NCBI RefSeq assembly: GCF_954871325.1
Contig: NC_088776.1
Location: 14,198,052-14,262,051, forward strand
Length of the DNA stretch: 64,000 nucleotides
Source of the DNA: Gordionus sp. m RMFG-2023
Lineage: Eukaryota; Nematomorpha; Gordioida; Chordodea; Parachordodidae
Reading direction: 5' to 3'
Shown: piece after piece, positions 12,469 to 24,992 of the stretch
Numbering within the stretch: the first letter of the stretch is position 1
Layout: each line of letters starts with the position of its first letter
The notes under the pieces: generated by a model
The model's database searches: none
What the model was told of the DNA's origin: nothing
What the model saw: the letters and a program-made list of their open reading frames with translations, nothing else
Made by a program: the position numbers and the translations under genes

Positions 12469-15046
12469 ATTATAAGTGTATGATGTAATTAAATCCAAAA
12501 TGAACTAACAATAAAAATGTTATAATAAATATTGTATGGGTGGAGCAGGAAAGATTTGGTAGTTCAACTATATAATGGCTAAACTAAATCTATTATTAAT
12601 TAACAGTTGAGTAATCGCATTTTATAGCTTAGGGCTTAAACAGATGATAAAATAAAATCTATTGTAAAAAAAACATCATAATCGTTGTAGGTAGATTAGA
12701 TTATAATTATACAAAAATATCATCTCAAGCTATTGATATTTTAAAACACTTAAACCTTAAACTAATCAATCTTTATTAAAGAATCAACTGAGACAGAAGA
12801 ATAATTCCAAATTTTCGTTTGATAAAAAATTTATATATCAATTTTATATTTAGAATATCTTCGTTTAACGTTAAAAAAAAATATTTTTATAAAAAAATTA
12901 TATTTTATTTATAAAAAACGAAATTCATTTAAATGGGAAATAAAGAGATGAAAAAACTTCATTTACCTCTGATAAAAACGAATTTTAAGATATCCTTTAT
13001 TTTTTGGAAAGAAAATGTTTCATTTTTTTAGAATTTTCACAAAGGATTTAATTTTTAACGCAAAAATTATTGAATCAAAATTTTTAAAACATAATTCATA
13101 ATTCTGTAAAGCATTTATTTTATAATTTAATTAGTCTATTTAAAATTAGACTATTTTGAAAATTATTTTTAAAAAGTTAAATTATTTATAATAATGGGAA
13201 GGTAATTCTGACATTTTAGTAAACATTTAAATTTAAACGTTTAAAAACAGAATATAGTTTAAAAATATATCAATTGAACAAAAATAACTTTTACCTTTAT
13301 AATTTGGATGAAATATTTTGTTAAAAATAATTTTTAAAAAAATAAATATAAAATGTCCGAATATTTTTATTTAATTTAAAAAACGTAAAAAATATAAGTT
13401 TTAGATAATTTATAATTGTATAAAAATTACTTATTATATCTTTTCTCTTTCATAGAATCGCTAAATGAAACTGAAATATATCATATGATTTGTTTAAATA
13501 AATAAACAGACGATAAATAGAAATAAACAAACAAGCCTTCTATTATTTATTTATTTTTGAATTATAAATGTGAATAATGGTGATAAAAAAAAATATACTA
13601 TTTTTATTGGTTGATTATTTTTTTGAATGATATTTATTATACAAAATAACAAAAATAAGTAAATATTGTCCTTCTATTGATTGATTACGAAATCGCTCAT
13701 ATAAACTCTGATAAGGATTTATATTTTATAATAATTATATTAATTATTGATTTCCAATTTCAAAGCGCGTTTTATAAAAATTGTCATGTCAATAATACAA
13801 AAATTGTAAAAATAAAATATCAAATAATTTGTGAAAAATATATTTTATCGCTTTTTTTATTTTATAGGTCGCATTTCACCTTAAGAGATATAAAAAAGTA
13901 ATTAATATTTAATTAAAAGGTATAAGCGAGAAAATTACATTCGATATTCCCTTGTAATTATGACAACAAATGATATTTGATTGCTATTTTCACATTTTAA
14001 TTAAAAGAAGAAAAACTTGTTTACAAGAAAGGAGTTTATTTTATCTTTTACCATAATAAAAAAAATATGGGGAAGGAAGAGGAAAACTAAAAATGGTCTG
14101 ATACATAAAAATGTAAAATAAATTAATTTTTTCATACAGAGAAAAGAAAACATGCTTAAATAAAGTTTTTATTTAACAAATTTAATTTTATTTAAAAAAA
14201 TAAATTTTTATAACATAGTTTAACAAAATGTGAAAATTATAAAATGACTGAATGTTTATAATGAAAAATTTACAATAAGATAATTTAAATTATTAAAAAT
14301 TTTAGTTTTTTTCGTCAAAAAAAAATACACTAAAAATTTCAACATATTTTTTAGTAAACCATAGCATAGAATATGAATAGGGTACGTAGTCGAGGGAGGG
14401 GGGTCCCACTCAAAGCCAAAAAATTAATAATAAAATATTTTTCAAAAATATCACTGATTCCTACCTCTTATCGCATATATATTCCTATTTACATATATTT
14501 ATCAAAACAAGTTAAATATTTCAAAAAAAATGACATCTTGATTGAAACTATGAGAATAGCTCAAAGTATTATATTAAGGAAATTAGGGCAAATGTAAAAT
14601 ACGCACTTCACAAAATTATATTTTATTGTTGAGTTAAAAGCAGAGATCTCTTAAATATTTTTCTACCTCGATTCACAGCAGACAAGAATTTCTTTATCTC
14701 TCTCTTGGATGCCTTTATAACTCAAATAAATGAAAGGTTTTTGATTAATTAGGCAGCACTTACAAATGCAAGCATTTACCGCTGAATCCTTCCGAATTAT
14801 TTCAAAATATTTGACAGGTTTTTTATTCTTAATATGTCCCATGATGTATTATTAGTTGAATGCAAACTATGGTATAAAAGGTTAAATATGGTTGATAATA
14901 TCCCAAATACTATAGATGCATTTCAAACAAATTTTAGACTAATTTCCTAATATATAAAAACTTATATTTCGACAACTCCACTCATTTATACTTCTACCAA
15001 TGAAGATCCTTTTCTTTTTAATAAGAATAAAGACATACTTGAGAAG
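12469..15046. other. A+T-rich stretch, nothing recognised
   Basis: Extremely A+T-rich (13000-14350 especially). A short G-rich patch lies at 14373-14405. No coding similarity or repeat ends seen. Confidence 0.5.
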
Positions 15047-15207
15047 TAGTTTTGTTAGATGGCTCGATTTGAGCCGATTTTTTAAAACATCTAACTCACA
15101 GAAAAAAAATATATTTGCCTCGAGATTTAGCTAATAGATGCCCAGCCCTTTTTGGATAAAATATTGAGTTAACCATTTTTAAAAATTGAGCCATTTAACA
15201 ACATTCT
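15047..15207. mobile_element. GTGTTG-type palindromic element, shorter copy
   Basis: TAGTTTTGTTAGATGGCTCG at left and GAGCCATTTAACAACATT at right, with GCCTCGAGATTTAGC inside. The middle is shorter than in other copies. TSD unclear. Confidence 0.6.
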
Positions 15208-15455
15208 TAGAAATACTACCTCTGAAAATAGATTGAATGGGTGTTAATATACATAGGGAGTGACGCCAATTAGTGATGAAGTTATTGAAAAATTAGCTCA
15301 ATCCCAAATAATATTGATATTCAAATAATAAACTTATAATATGCTTCTTAATTATATATTTTTCCATATTTTAATCAGTGTTGTTAAAGACTTTTACAGT
15401 AGCGGAAATTTCAGCGCGCTACTTTAAAAAAAAATGGCAATAGTGGTATCTCGTT

Positions 15456-17678
15456 TAGAGGTGGGCCCGGACCGTGAAATTACGCGTGACCCATCGTGAC
15501 TGGGTCACGGCGTGAGTGTGAATAAATTTTAAATTCCAAGGCGTGACTGGGCGTGACGGGCCTTCCCAAAATTTTTCCCGGGCGTGATCGGGCGTGAACA
15601 TAAATTTCCCGTAAATCACGGAAATTTTAATTTTTTAAATTGTTTTTTTATAAATATAAATTTGCAATTTTATAATTATAAATTTGCAATTTTTTAATTA
15701 TATTACATATTTTCTTATTTAATTTAGTTTTTTTTTTAAAAAGAATAATTTATGAAAACTAAAAATCTTCCGCATTTTATAAACAACATCAGGTATCATT
15801 TTGTTAGTTCTATTTTCTTTTTATGTTTAAGTGTTTTTTATACTTTATGCTAAATTTTGCTTAAACTTTTTATAGAAAAGTCAGTTATATTTTATTTGTA
15901 AAGATCTTCAATCTTTAAATGCAACAGAAAGTGAAGGATTTTAAAGCTAGGCCAAGGGATAAATGTTGGTGTTACATATGGATAACAAAATATAAAAGTT
16001 ATGAACCGGAAAACTCTCATGAATGGTCCAAAAATATACGATAAAATAAAATTTAAGATTAAAAGCATGATCAATAATAATTACTTGTCCATAATCACTG
16101 ATATTTGACGGATGACTATAAAAATCTAAGTTTTTTAACCATTACAGGACATATTTTCATTAAGGATTTTAAATTAAAAACATTTGTTTTGGCCACAAGG
16201 GCAATGGATGAAAAAAACATCAAAATTAAAAGTGTAGTCAATTCAATTTTAGGAGAATATACAGAAGTAGAAAATTACTTAAATAAATGTATAGTTGTGG
16301 TGAGTGATAACGGAGCAAATCTTATAAGTGCATTCAAAGATGACGAAACGCTAGCATGTATATGCCATACACTAAATAATATTATGCATTATATTTTTGA
16401 CAATTGTTTAATTGAAATAGCCTTAAAAATAAATGGTGTAAAAAAATATTACAATATTTCAAACAATCTACAGCTAATAGCAAACTAAACCACACCCCTA
16501 AACAAGATGTAATAGCGAGAATAACGAGATGGAACTCTGTATATATCATGATACAGAGTTTCTTAAAATCATATTCTGAAATACAGGTGTACTTGTTTAG
16601 CAAGCAAAAATTAAATAGATTAGCCACTATTGATATCAGTACGCGAGTTAGATAAATTTTTATCAATATTTAAAGAATTCTCGGATAATCTGAGAACAGA
16701 TTCTCGTCCCACAATAAATAAAGTTTTTCTATGGAAACAAAAAATAAAATTTTGTTAACCTTCTAAACGTGATACAATAATAATCAAAACCTTAAAATAC
16801 AGAACAAGATTTCTTTTAAAAGATTATTATGCAGCCACTACATAAGGTAGGCTTAATTCTAGATCCGAATTTCAAAAGACTTAAGTTTTTAATAAAAGAA
16901 GAAAATGATGTATATAAAACAATCATAAAAATGCTAAATGATATAAAATTAGATGAAATGCATAAGTCGATGCCAACTATCATTTATAACTTTCCTAACT
17001 TATCCTAAACTCATAAAAAACCGTATATTCTAAATGGTCAATACCAACTATCACTTTCCTAATTCATCCTACACTCATAAAAGACCGTATATTCTAAAAA
17101 AAATTTTTAGAGACTTTCTAGATGATTCTGATGAAGCATCAACATCACCGATGAAAGCTGTGAGGATGAACTTAAAAGATTCATATAAGATAAATAACGA
17201 CAATATTTTGAAGTTTTGGAAGCAAGAATATTCATTTCCTTTTTTGAGAAAATTATCGAGTAAAATTTTGTCAACTGCAAGTTCGGCTTCTAGTGAAAAG
17301 TTATTTTCTGTAGCCAATCTCTTATTAGAGGAAAGGAGTACACAATTAAAATAAAAAAAGATGGACATTCCGTCTTTTTCTAAATAAATTTCGACTTATA
17401 GATTATATTTATTTTTTGTTATTAATATGGATTATGAAATTAGAGAAATAAATAGAATGAATTCAAAAAAGTGTAAAATTATAGCAATAGTTTTGAAAAA
17501 TTTAAAAACACCGTGAATTTTCGGGCGTGACGGGCGTGAATCAAAATATTGCTTGTCGTGAGCGGGCGGGTCGGGTCGAAATTTTTTTAATGGTAAGCGT
17601 GAATAGGCGTGAATTTATTTTATAACCACCGTGAGCGGGCGGGTCGTGAATGAAAAATGAGGCCCGCGCCCACCTCTA
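15456..17678 (+). mobile_element. hAT element (inner), nested in the outer hAT
   Basis: Ends TAGAGGTGGGCCCGG and GGCGCGGGCCTC... in inverse, finishing GCCCACCTCTA, flanked by a perfect 8-bp TSD ATCTCGTT (15448-15455 and 17679-17686). Subterminal GGGCGTGAC/GGGCGTGAA repeats lie in both ends (15480-15600, 17515-17650). Inside is a broken transposase on the plus strand. The perfect TSD shows it inserted later than the surrounding hAT. Confidence 0.9.
16020..17354 (+). pseudogene. hAT transposase, broken (inner element)
   Basis: Two readable blocks. The first (best at 16105-16488) has the RNase H-like core: LSFLTITGHI, then VVVSDNGANLISAFKDDE and CICHTLNNIM, matching the hAT pattern T-D-N-x-x-N and C-x-x-H-x-L-N. 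The second (17034-17354) has the C-terminal dimerisation region, TASSASSEKLFSVANLLLEE, matching hATC (S-S-x-x-x-E-R-x-F-S). Between them the frame is lost several times, and a tandem-like duplication of CACTTTCCTAA-type sequence lies at about 16975-17090. No intact transposase can be made from this copy. A BED-type N-terminus is not convincingly visible. Confidence 0.85.
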
Positions 17679-17947
17679 ATCTCGTTACTAATTTGGAAAA
17701 TAATTTTATATAATAAGCACATAAAAATTACTATAATATATATATAATTAATTCTAAATTCATAATCTTTTTATTTAATTATATTTAATTTTGAAATTTA
17801 TATAGTATTTTATTTATTTATTCAATAACATAGTAAATATAAAAATAAAATCATGTCCAAAACATAAATCTAGAAAATTCAAGAAATTTAACAAACAAAC
17901 GACTTCATAATACAAATAAATAATAAATTTAATGGAAATATAATTAA

Positions 17948-18234
17948 TGCAAATGATTAAATGAGAAAGAAAATGGGGGGCGGGGGGGGGGGGATTTTAA
18001 ATAATTTAGGGAAGAAGAAGAAAATCTAGATTAAGCGGGCTCCTCGGGGAATGAACCTATGAAGCATGTGAAATTCGTCTACTTACGTCAACGCATAGGA
18101 ATTCAGATTATAAAATCTAATTTCACATGCTTCATAGGTTCATTCCCCGAGGAGCCCGATTAATCTATATTTTCTTCTTCTTCCCTAAATTATTTGAAAT
18201 CCCCCCCCCTTTTTCTCATATAATCATTTGCATT
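17948..18234. repeat. Long near-perfect hairpin (arms about 120 nt)
   Basis: Left arm 17948-18075 and right arm 18118-18234 are inverse copies around a loop of about 42 nt. In the inner 67 bp of the arms only about two mismatches are seen (for example GGGCTCCTCGGGGAATGAAC with its inverse). The outer part includes a G run at left facing a C run at right, and GCAAATGATT facing AATCATTTGC. It lies inside the outer hAT, just upstream of the short ORF at 18291. Origin unknown: an inverted duplication, a foldback element, or a source of hairpin RNA. Confidence 0.85.
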
Positions 18235-18290
18235 TTGAAATTTATATTTAAAAATCTGCATTATAAACCTAATTTTCAAAATAATTTAAA

Positions 18291-18548
18291 ATGTCAACGA
18301 TAGAGATTGATATTGAAGATAATTTTGCTACAGATTATATCTACAAAGTAATATCCCTAGAAAATGATGATAATATGGAATTTCCTTATACTGAATTTAC
18401 AAAATATTTTAATCTCGATAAAAAATTAACACAGGGTATAAATTTAATTGTAAGATGTACCGAAAGATTTTATCATCAAACAAGACTAGCAGCTTCAACG
18501 GGGAAACATTTAAAAGTAAATATATCAAACAAATTTGGTTCCCATTAA
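18291..18548 (+). pseudogene. Possible hAT transposase N-terminus (85 aa)
   Basis: Starts MSTIEIDIEDN and ends KVNISNKFGSH. The stretch VRCTER...LAASTGKHLK resembles the BED-type zinc finger start of hAT transposases (C-x-x-C ... N-L-x-x-H) but lacks its second Cys and full His pair. Position inside the outer hAT and plus orientation fit that element's transposase start. Similarity is weak; a chance ORF cannot be ruled out. Confidence 0.4.
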
Positions 18549-18586
18549 ACCGTTAAAATAAAAAATCTCTAAAAACAAAAAAAAAC

Positions 18587-18875
18587 GGGAATCTCGCTTA
18601 TATCTCCAGAAATTTTTTTTTAATTTGAAATAAATATTAATAGATGCTATAGGGAAGTAAACACTTATATTTAAATTGAGTTTTTAATCGCTAAAATGAG
18701 GGAAATATCATTAATATTCCCAAATGTTGTTCCCAAATCTGGCAACAATGATAATATTTTCATTTTTAGCAATTTTTTAAAAACTCAATTTAAATACAGG
18801 TTTTTTTCCCACCATCTATTAATATAATTTTCAATATTACTTTTAGAATTTTCTAGGAGATTAAGCGAGATTCCC
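18587..18875. mobile_element. Palindromic small element (GGGAATCTCGCTTA ends)
   Basis: Left end GGGAATCTCGCTTATATCTCC and right end GGAGATTAAGCGAGATTCCC are inverse copies. Inner parts also pair (ATTAATAGATG with CATCTATTAAT; AAATTGAGTTTTTAA with its inverse). A degenerate relative is at 35033-35225. No coding capacity, TSD not resolved. Confidence 0.65.
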
Positions 18876-19459
18876 AAATTACCGATTTTTATTAATTATT
18901 TCGATCCTTTCACATTTGAGAGAAATTAGTTCAATAGGTAAAAGGTTAAAGGGTGGTGACCTTATATAATTTTTATTCTAACTATTGCTATTATAATTTT
19001 AGACTTATCCTAGCCAGATCAAAAACGCCACTTACTTATTTTGAAATTAGTAATACTATTGAAAATGCTTTAGACACATATTTTTTAATCTAAAATACTC
19101 AAATGAAAATTTTTGATGATTTTTCTTATATAAAAAGTATGTATATTTAATTTAATACTACATTGCGTACTAGTGTTGTACGATTATTTAGTCATAGCTT
19201 ACACTTTCTGATCGTTACTCTAGACATGGGGATGACAGTATGGAAATGTCATTATCATTGTAAAAAATAAATAAATTATATAATATATTTAATTTTTAGT
19301 CATATTTTTTATTTGTGTAAATAGAGATCGTAAAAAATATATTAAATGAAATTCCAAAGTAGAGCAAAAGTAGCGATAACGCGCTACATTTTTTGTTAAA
19401 TAGCAGTAGCGAATAGCGCACTACTTTTAAAAGTAACTTTTAACAACACTGATTTTAAG

Positions 19460-21310
19460 ACATATTTTTTCATGAATACATTGTAAGTATATGCAAAATT
19501 ATTTAAAATATTTTAGTGCATTAATCTCTATTTCCAACAATTTTTTTAAAATATAATTTAAATTTATACATCAAATTTAAAATGCTTTAAAAATTTATAT
19601 TTTTATAAAGATTATAAACATTTAATATTTTACCGTTAATTTATATTTGAATTTGTGTATTAGAAATGGTCAATATTTTAAAGTCACTAATCCTAATAAA
19701 TTTTTGAAACATATTCTTATTTTTTAAATTGTCTCTCCCCCTCCCCCACCTATTGGGAATTTCAGCGTACGCGCCTGGATTACTTTGGATTATATACATA
19801 TGTACAATCTATTGAAAATCTTCAAAATTATTATGGAAAATGTAAAATTTTGAAAAGTTACTTTTCGTATGTTTAAATTTGAATTTACATTTAAAATCTT
19901 CATGAGCATTTTTGTGAGAAACATTTTTTCCTTAATTAATTTTGATCTTGCTCAACCAATATTTATTCTAAAACATTATGGTTTAAAACAAATTTAAAAT
20001 TTTAACAATATCCGAGATTTACAGGCCTAGGCCCGCGACAATTCGAAATGGTCAGAAGAATGGCATTATTCTAAAAATTCAGGCCGAGCTCAAAAATAAA
20101 TTACAAATCGGAGCCGGACTTTAAAAAGTATTTTAAAACTTTATTAATTATAAGTAGTTGGAAAAATCAAATAATTCACCTTGTGACATTCATCTGCTGC
20201 TCATATTTCCAATTTCCGCCAAAAGGTATTTTATAAAACACCCAAAATTAAATGATGAAATTTAAAAAATCAGGGCAGGGGTCGAAGATAATTATAATTT
20301 TTATAACCGGGTCGGAAAAAATTAAACATATGTTGTAGTATTTGAGCTATGTATATTTTTTTCATTACCTAACCGAATTATTTTAAATATTATTCTATAC
20401 GTTACCATTTAGAAGATGAAAACGCTTCCATTTTTAAATATTATAATAGCGCGCACAAATTAGGCGCTTACGTTTTACCCTCTTTTTTAATAAAAATAAT
20501 CGTAAAATGCCTTGTTTAAATTGAGCGGGCCTTTTTTATTAGTATCGTCATTTCAAAATTTTAACTGAGTTATAAAAAAGAATTTGTTTTTGTTAATTAT
20601 ATTATCGTCTACCTTTTATTTCTTTCATTTCTAAATATTCCATTTTAAAAGATAAATTATTTTTATACAATAATATTAAATTTAATTTACATATAATTAA
20701 ACTATGAAGGGATTTTTAATTGTCAGCTTTCTTGCGAACCTAAGTTTTTAAAGGTCGCAGATCAACGTGTTAAATGAATGAATAAATAAGTGTTGAAAAA
20801 AAGCAAACCAGTTTGCGTTTTTTAAAATAGTTTCTAACACCAAGAATATGACCAATTTGGCATTTGCACGATACCATTTGAAATGCACTATTTGCGTTTA
20901 CAACAAAACTCTCAGTTTGTGCGCACTATAATGAACATTCTTAAACAGAGTGATATCCTAACATATTGGCATTGCGTTTTTTTATTAATTTATTTTTACA
21001 AGAGCGTTAAAATTTTTTGTAATTAATTGCCTTTTTCTCTTATTCGCGTAAAAATAAAACTAATGAGCCATTAAATTGAAAATCTAAAATATTTTTAAAA
21101 ATAAGGGTTTATAAATTTTTAAAATTTATATTATAATAATTTATAATCGATTTTTTTTTAAGAGGATATAAAATATATTGAAAAAAATTTGCATAAATTT
21201 TTTTTTAAAAATCAGATCAGCCTACCTACCTCCCACCCGGCACTGCTATATTTTGAATATTTAAGAGGGCAAAGTTAAGTCAGATAATCCTTTATTTCAT
21301 CTGTAAGCTG
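19460..21310. other. A+T-rich stretch with one repeat relic
   Basis: Apart from the GGCCCG-family copy at 20010-20325 I see no gene or element here. Confidence 0.45.
20010..20325. mobile_element. GGCCCG-rich small element, decayed copy
   Basis: Starts ATCCGAGATTTACAGGCCTAG and carries GGCCCGCGAC, CAGGCCGAGCTC and ACCGGGTCGG blocks with an A+T-rich core. Ends approximate. Confidence 0.45.
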
Positions 21311-21526
21311 TAGTATTGCTAAAAAGCCCGATTTGGGTCAATTTTTAAAAATGGCCTGATTAAGATTTTAGCCAAAACAATATTATGTAAGCCTCGAGAT
21401 TTGGCAATTAGCCAAACCTTGTTGCCATCTATAAGCAAAATCTCCAAGCTTACATAATATTATTTGGGCTAAAATTTTAATCAGGTCGTTTTTATAAATC
21501 GACCCGAGGGCTTTTTAACAAAACTA
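21311..21526. mobile_element. GTGTTG-type palindromic element
   Basis: TAGTATTGCTAAAAAGCCCG at left, GGGCTTTTTAACAAAACTA at right. Inside, AAGCCTCGAGATTTGGC and ATCTCCAAGCTTACATAATA with inverse partners form an almost full-length hairpin. Flanks GTAAGCTG and TTCAGCTG match at 6 of 8 (weak TSD). The next copy begins only 9 bp further on. Confidence 0.65.
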
Positions 21527-21534
21527 TTCAGCTG

Positions 21535-21723
21535 TAATTTTGTTAAACGGCTCAAATTTTATAATCCGCTATCACAATATTTTTGGCCAAAAAATGCAAG
21601 CCTTTTTAGTCATAGATGGCAGAAAAATTTGAACATCTATTAACGAAATCTCGAGGTGCATAATATTATTTTTGCTAAAATCTTAAAAATAAATTCATTA
21701 AATTGAGCCGTTAAACAGCACTG
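21535..21723. mobile_element. GTGTTG-type palindromic element, adjacent copy
   Basis: TAATTTTGTTAAACGGCTC at left and GAGCCGTTAAACAGCACTG at right. Flanks TTCAGCTG and CTCAGTTG match at 6 of 8. Two copies of the same family side by side. Confidence 0.6.
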
Positions 21724-24314
21724 CTCAGTTGACGAAGGCCAATCGAAAATCTTTTACAAAAGTTATAATCATCTTAATAAGTGAAAATAAGCTCAAACCC
21801 CTGAAGGTATTTTAAAAAAGTGTAAAACCTTTTGATGATATATTGTTAGTGGTTATCCTATCCCACGTCCTGAACAATGATATAAAATAATAACTAGACG
21901 AACGATGCATTCATTAAAAGTATGCATCAATGAAAAACAGCTGAGATGGCCATTTTGGCTATAATAGCATATATAAAAATTTATAATTTTAGTGTAAGTG
22001 AAGTAAAATAAAATATTATATTACCTCACAATTACTCACTATTCTAGCAAGAAAATATGTTATAAGCAGACCAAATTCAAATAATTAAGTATTCTGGATC
22101 CTTTATAGGTTACCAAAATAGCGTGTCACGTGGTCTACAGCTGATTTGCATTCAACGATGCTTTAAACTGCATTATTGTGAATGAATTTTCAGTTTAGAT
22201 ATTATTGAACGTCATTGGTCTTGACAAACAATTTAAATTGCATCATTTTATTTGCAAAATTTAAAAAAAAATTATGAATAATTGGGACAATCTATTTTGC
22301 AAATCATTAATTATTTTGCAACAAACTCATTTTCGCTCGAAGAAAAAATAGTCAGAATAAATTTGCGTAATTTTAATTGCTTCCTAAGACGTCTATTAAA
22401 TTATAAAAAGACAAGCATCAAATATATCACATGATTGTAGTAGATTTTTTTTCATAGTTTTAAGCCCCCTCCAGGCTGTTAAATAAATTCAATTAATATA
22501 TGAAATATATATAAGCAGGTTCTTTTAACAAAAAAAAGAAGGGAAAAATAATGAGTATAACTAAAATAAAAATATCTTATTTTTAATGATTTATTATTAA
22601 GGCATATTAACAATTTTTTAAAATACTTAAGCCAGTTTATAAAGGCTCTTTTAGTAGTTTAATTACAAAAGTAACAAGGGGTTGGGTACTAGATAGCTCT
22701 AAAGGGCCTGCCTGAAAATTTTAAGGGTCCAAGAAGATAACAATGACAACCAACGTTGACACTTTTATTTTACTAGGGGGCTCATAGAAAGTTTTTATTG
22801 TAATGGGGTGAGGGTGCGGTACCGATGTTATTAGACGAAGCTTTGTGTAGGTAGCCTAATCTAGGGTTTGACTCCGGGAAAGCATAATATTTTCATAAGT
22901 AGAAATAGTGACTGTATATAATATCGAAGATAATAAATAAATTCTGGCAAAATATTAAAAAAATTAATTTAAAAAAAAATCAACCAATAATATTTTGGCT
23001 GACACAATAATATACATTATTTCCTAAAGTTTTATGTTAAAAATGGTTTCAGTCTTCAAATTTTTATCATCAATTATCATATTTTGTTTGAATAATAGGT
23101 AAAAAAAATTTTTAGACATATTTTACCTATTTACAAATTGGGTATTTTAATGCAGATACAAACGAATTATACTGTTATCGTTTTTGATCACCTTAGTGTA
23201 TGAGCGAAATCAGTAAATTATATATGTTTGTAGGGCATGGAGATATTCAGAGTGTGGAGACATCTTTAAAATTTAAACCATTTATAGAACACGTTTTGCA
23301 ATCAGAAAGACCTATACAGGAATTGTATTTCATCATATCATGTAATAATAGCTAACCTAAGAATTTCTGATATTCGTTTAGAAGTTTTGGGTTAGTTTTA
23401 ATTATCAATTGAAAATTCGAGTTAAATCATAGTTGATTTAAAATCTCACAATAAAATTGTCTACAAATTTATTGGGTAAGAACAAACTATATACCCATGG
23501 TATGAATTTTAAAGATTCATCTATTCTTCTAGTGCATTGCCGGATTACACTAAATTCTTTAATAACCTACCCTACGATAGTAATACACAGTGACTTCGCC
23601 AGCCTTTACAATCTCATGGGACTCAAAAAAAAATTTTTTAAATTACATTTCTTATTTTTTAGATTTTCAAAATTACAATTTTTTAGGTTTTTTAAAAAAA
23701 AATTCAAATTTTTAGGCCGTGTGCCCCTCTCCCCTATTGATGCTACTGTTACTATTTAGCCTATAGTTAAGTTTAAAATTTTATTGCAACAAAATCTTAG
23801 AACTAATAGTTAGTAATTATTTTATTACTTCATAGTTAGCATAGAAGTTAAATTAATATTCAGCACTATGTCTTTGTCCTGGTTCATCTTATTTCTAAAA
23901 CAGTCGTCTCTTTAGCCATCTATATTAAATATTAACGTTCTATTTTTAAGAATTAATAAAAGGTGGGTAGCAGATGCCATGTTTGATATACGCAAACTAC
24001 CCTGTAGAAAGGCTTGACATTTTTTTTTCTATGGTTCCACCGGGATTTTGATTTATTTTTTTTGACCCCTTCCCCAATCAGAATTTTAAAGAAATTTAGT
24101 TATTTTGAATAATTTTAGTTGTAATTTTGATGTAAGATATAAATAAATACGCTCTCATCATATGATTTTTCAAGTGATTAATTTTATATAATTATAATTC
24201 AAATTTATTTTTTAAACATCGTTGGCCTTTTTTAATCTTTAAGAAAATTTCAAGCCAAGTTCTGATTTTTAATTCATATATTTATAAACCCGTTTCAGGC
24301 CTGGCCATGTTAAA
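21724..24314. other. A+T-rich stretch without recognised genes
   Basis: No coding similarity. A block at 22830-22890 (GGTAGCCTAATCTAGGGTTTG) looks faintly tRNA-like but does not fold as one by eye. The 100-aa ORF at 23457 has no recognisable motif and runs through T-rich low-complexity sequence. Confidence 0.45.
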
Positions 24315-24985
24315 CCAGAGTTGACAAGTTGGTCAATTGACCGGAGGAGTATTTACCTGGGTCAAATACGGTCAAATACTCTAAAAAATTGAAAGAAAAA
24401 AATTTAAAAAAAATTTAAAAAATATATACATATGATCACAATACTGCTTCTTTATTTGGTCCCTAATATCAAGGGAAGTATCTCACTAGTAATGAATTTA
24501 ATGAAGTATTTGTATAACACAAGAATTAAGCATTTTACAAGGTAGTGATGATCAAAATATTTCATGTGATATCATAAATTTTAAAAATAAAAGTGGAATT
24601 TTTAATAGCAAATTATGTGGAAAACAGTAACTTTCATAAGGAACATCAGATTGTCTCAAGTTAGTGGAGCTCACCATGTCCTTTAATAGAAAGGACATTT
24701 TATTATCAGTTTCTATTTCTACTTCTTCTTCAAGAAAAAATTGGAGTTGGGTTAATATTCTTACTAAAAAGAAATCGATTGAATATTCGACAGTTAATTA
24801 AATAATATTTAAGAAAATGATAATATTGAATATGAATAAGAACAAGACTTTGCCACGGTTTAAAAAATATTATAAAATTAATACATTTTACTATTATATA
24901 CAAAAAAGGGAAATAATTTGACCAAATTTGATTTGACCGGTCAAACATCAGTCAAACGACCGATACGTATTTGACCGGTTAAATA
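24315..24985. mobile_element. Probable non-autonomous element with TTGACCGGTCAAA-type ends
   Basis: The left part holds TTGGTCAATTGACCGG, GGGTCAAATACGGTCAAATAC. The right part holds TTTGACCGGTCAAACATC, GTCAAACGACCG and TTTGACCGGTTAAAT, an inverse of the left. About 500 bp of A+T-rich sequence lies between, with no coding similarity. Exact ends and TSD are not settled. Confidence 0.45.
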
Positions 24986-24992
24986 TATGTGT

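Larger units (their letters stand above)
15376..19451. mobile_element. hAT element (outer), host of nested insertions
   Basis: Left end CAGTGTTGTTAAAGACTTTT and right end AAAAGTAACTTTTAACAACACTG are inverted. The flanks ATTTTAAT (15368-15375) and ATTTTAAG (19452-19459) match at 7 of 8, the TSD length of hAT. Subterminal GCGCTAC blocks near both ends (CAGCGCGCTACTTT; AACGCGCTACATTT; GCGCACTACTTT) look like transposase-binding repeats. It contains another hAT (15456-17678), a long hairpin (17948-18234), a possible transposase start (18291-18548) and a palindromic element (18587-18875). It shares its terminus with the small GTGTTG-type elements, so it may be their larger relative. Confidence 0.75.

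Noticed and set aside
22830-22890. tRNA-like patch (GGTAGCCTAATCTAGGGTTTG)
   Set aside because: No acceptor stem or anticodon arm pairs by eye; box spacing is wrong.
23457-23759. 100-aa ORF
   Set aside because: No motif, ends in Phe/Lys-rich low-complexity sequence from A/T runs; expected by chance.
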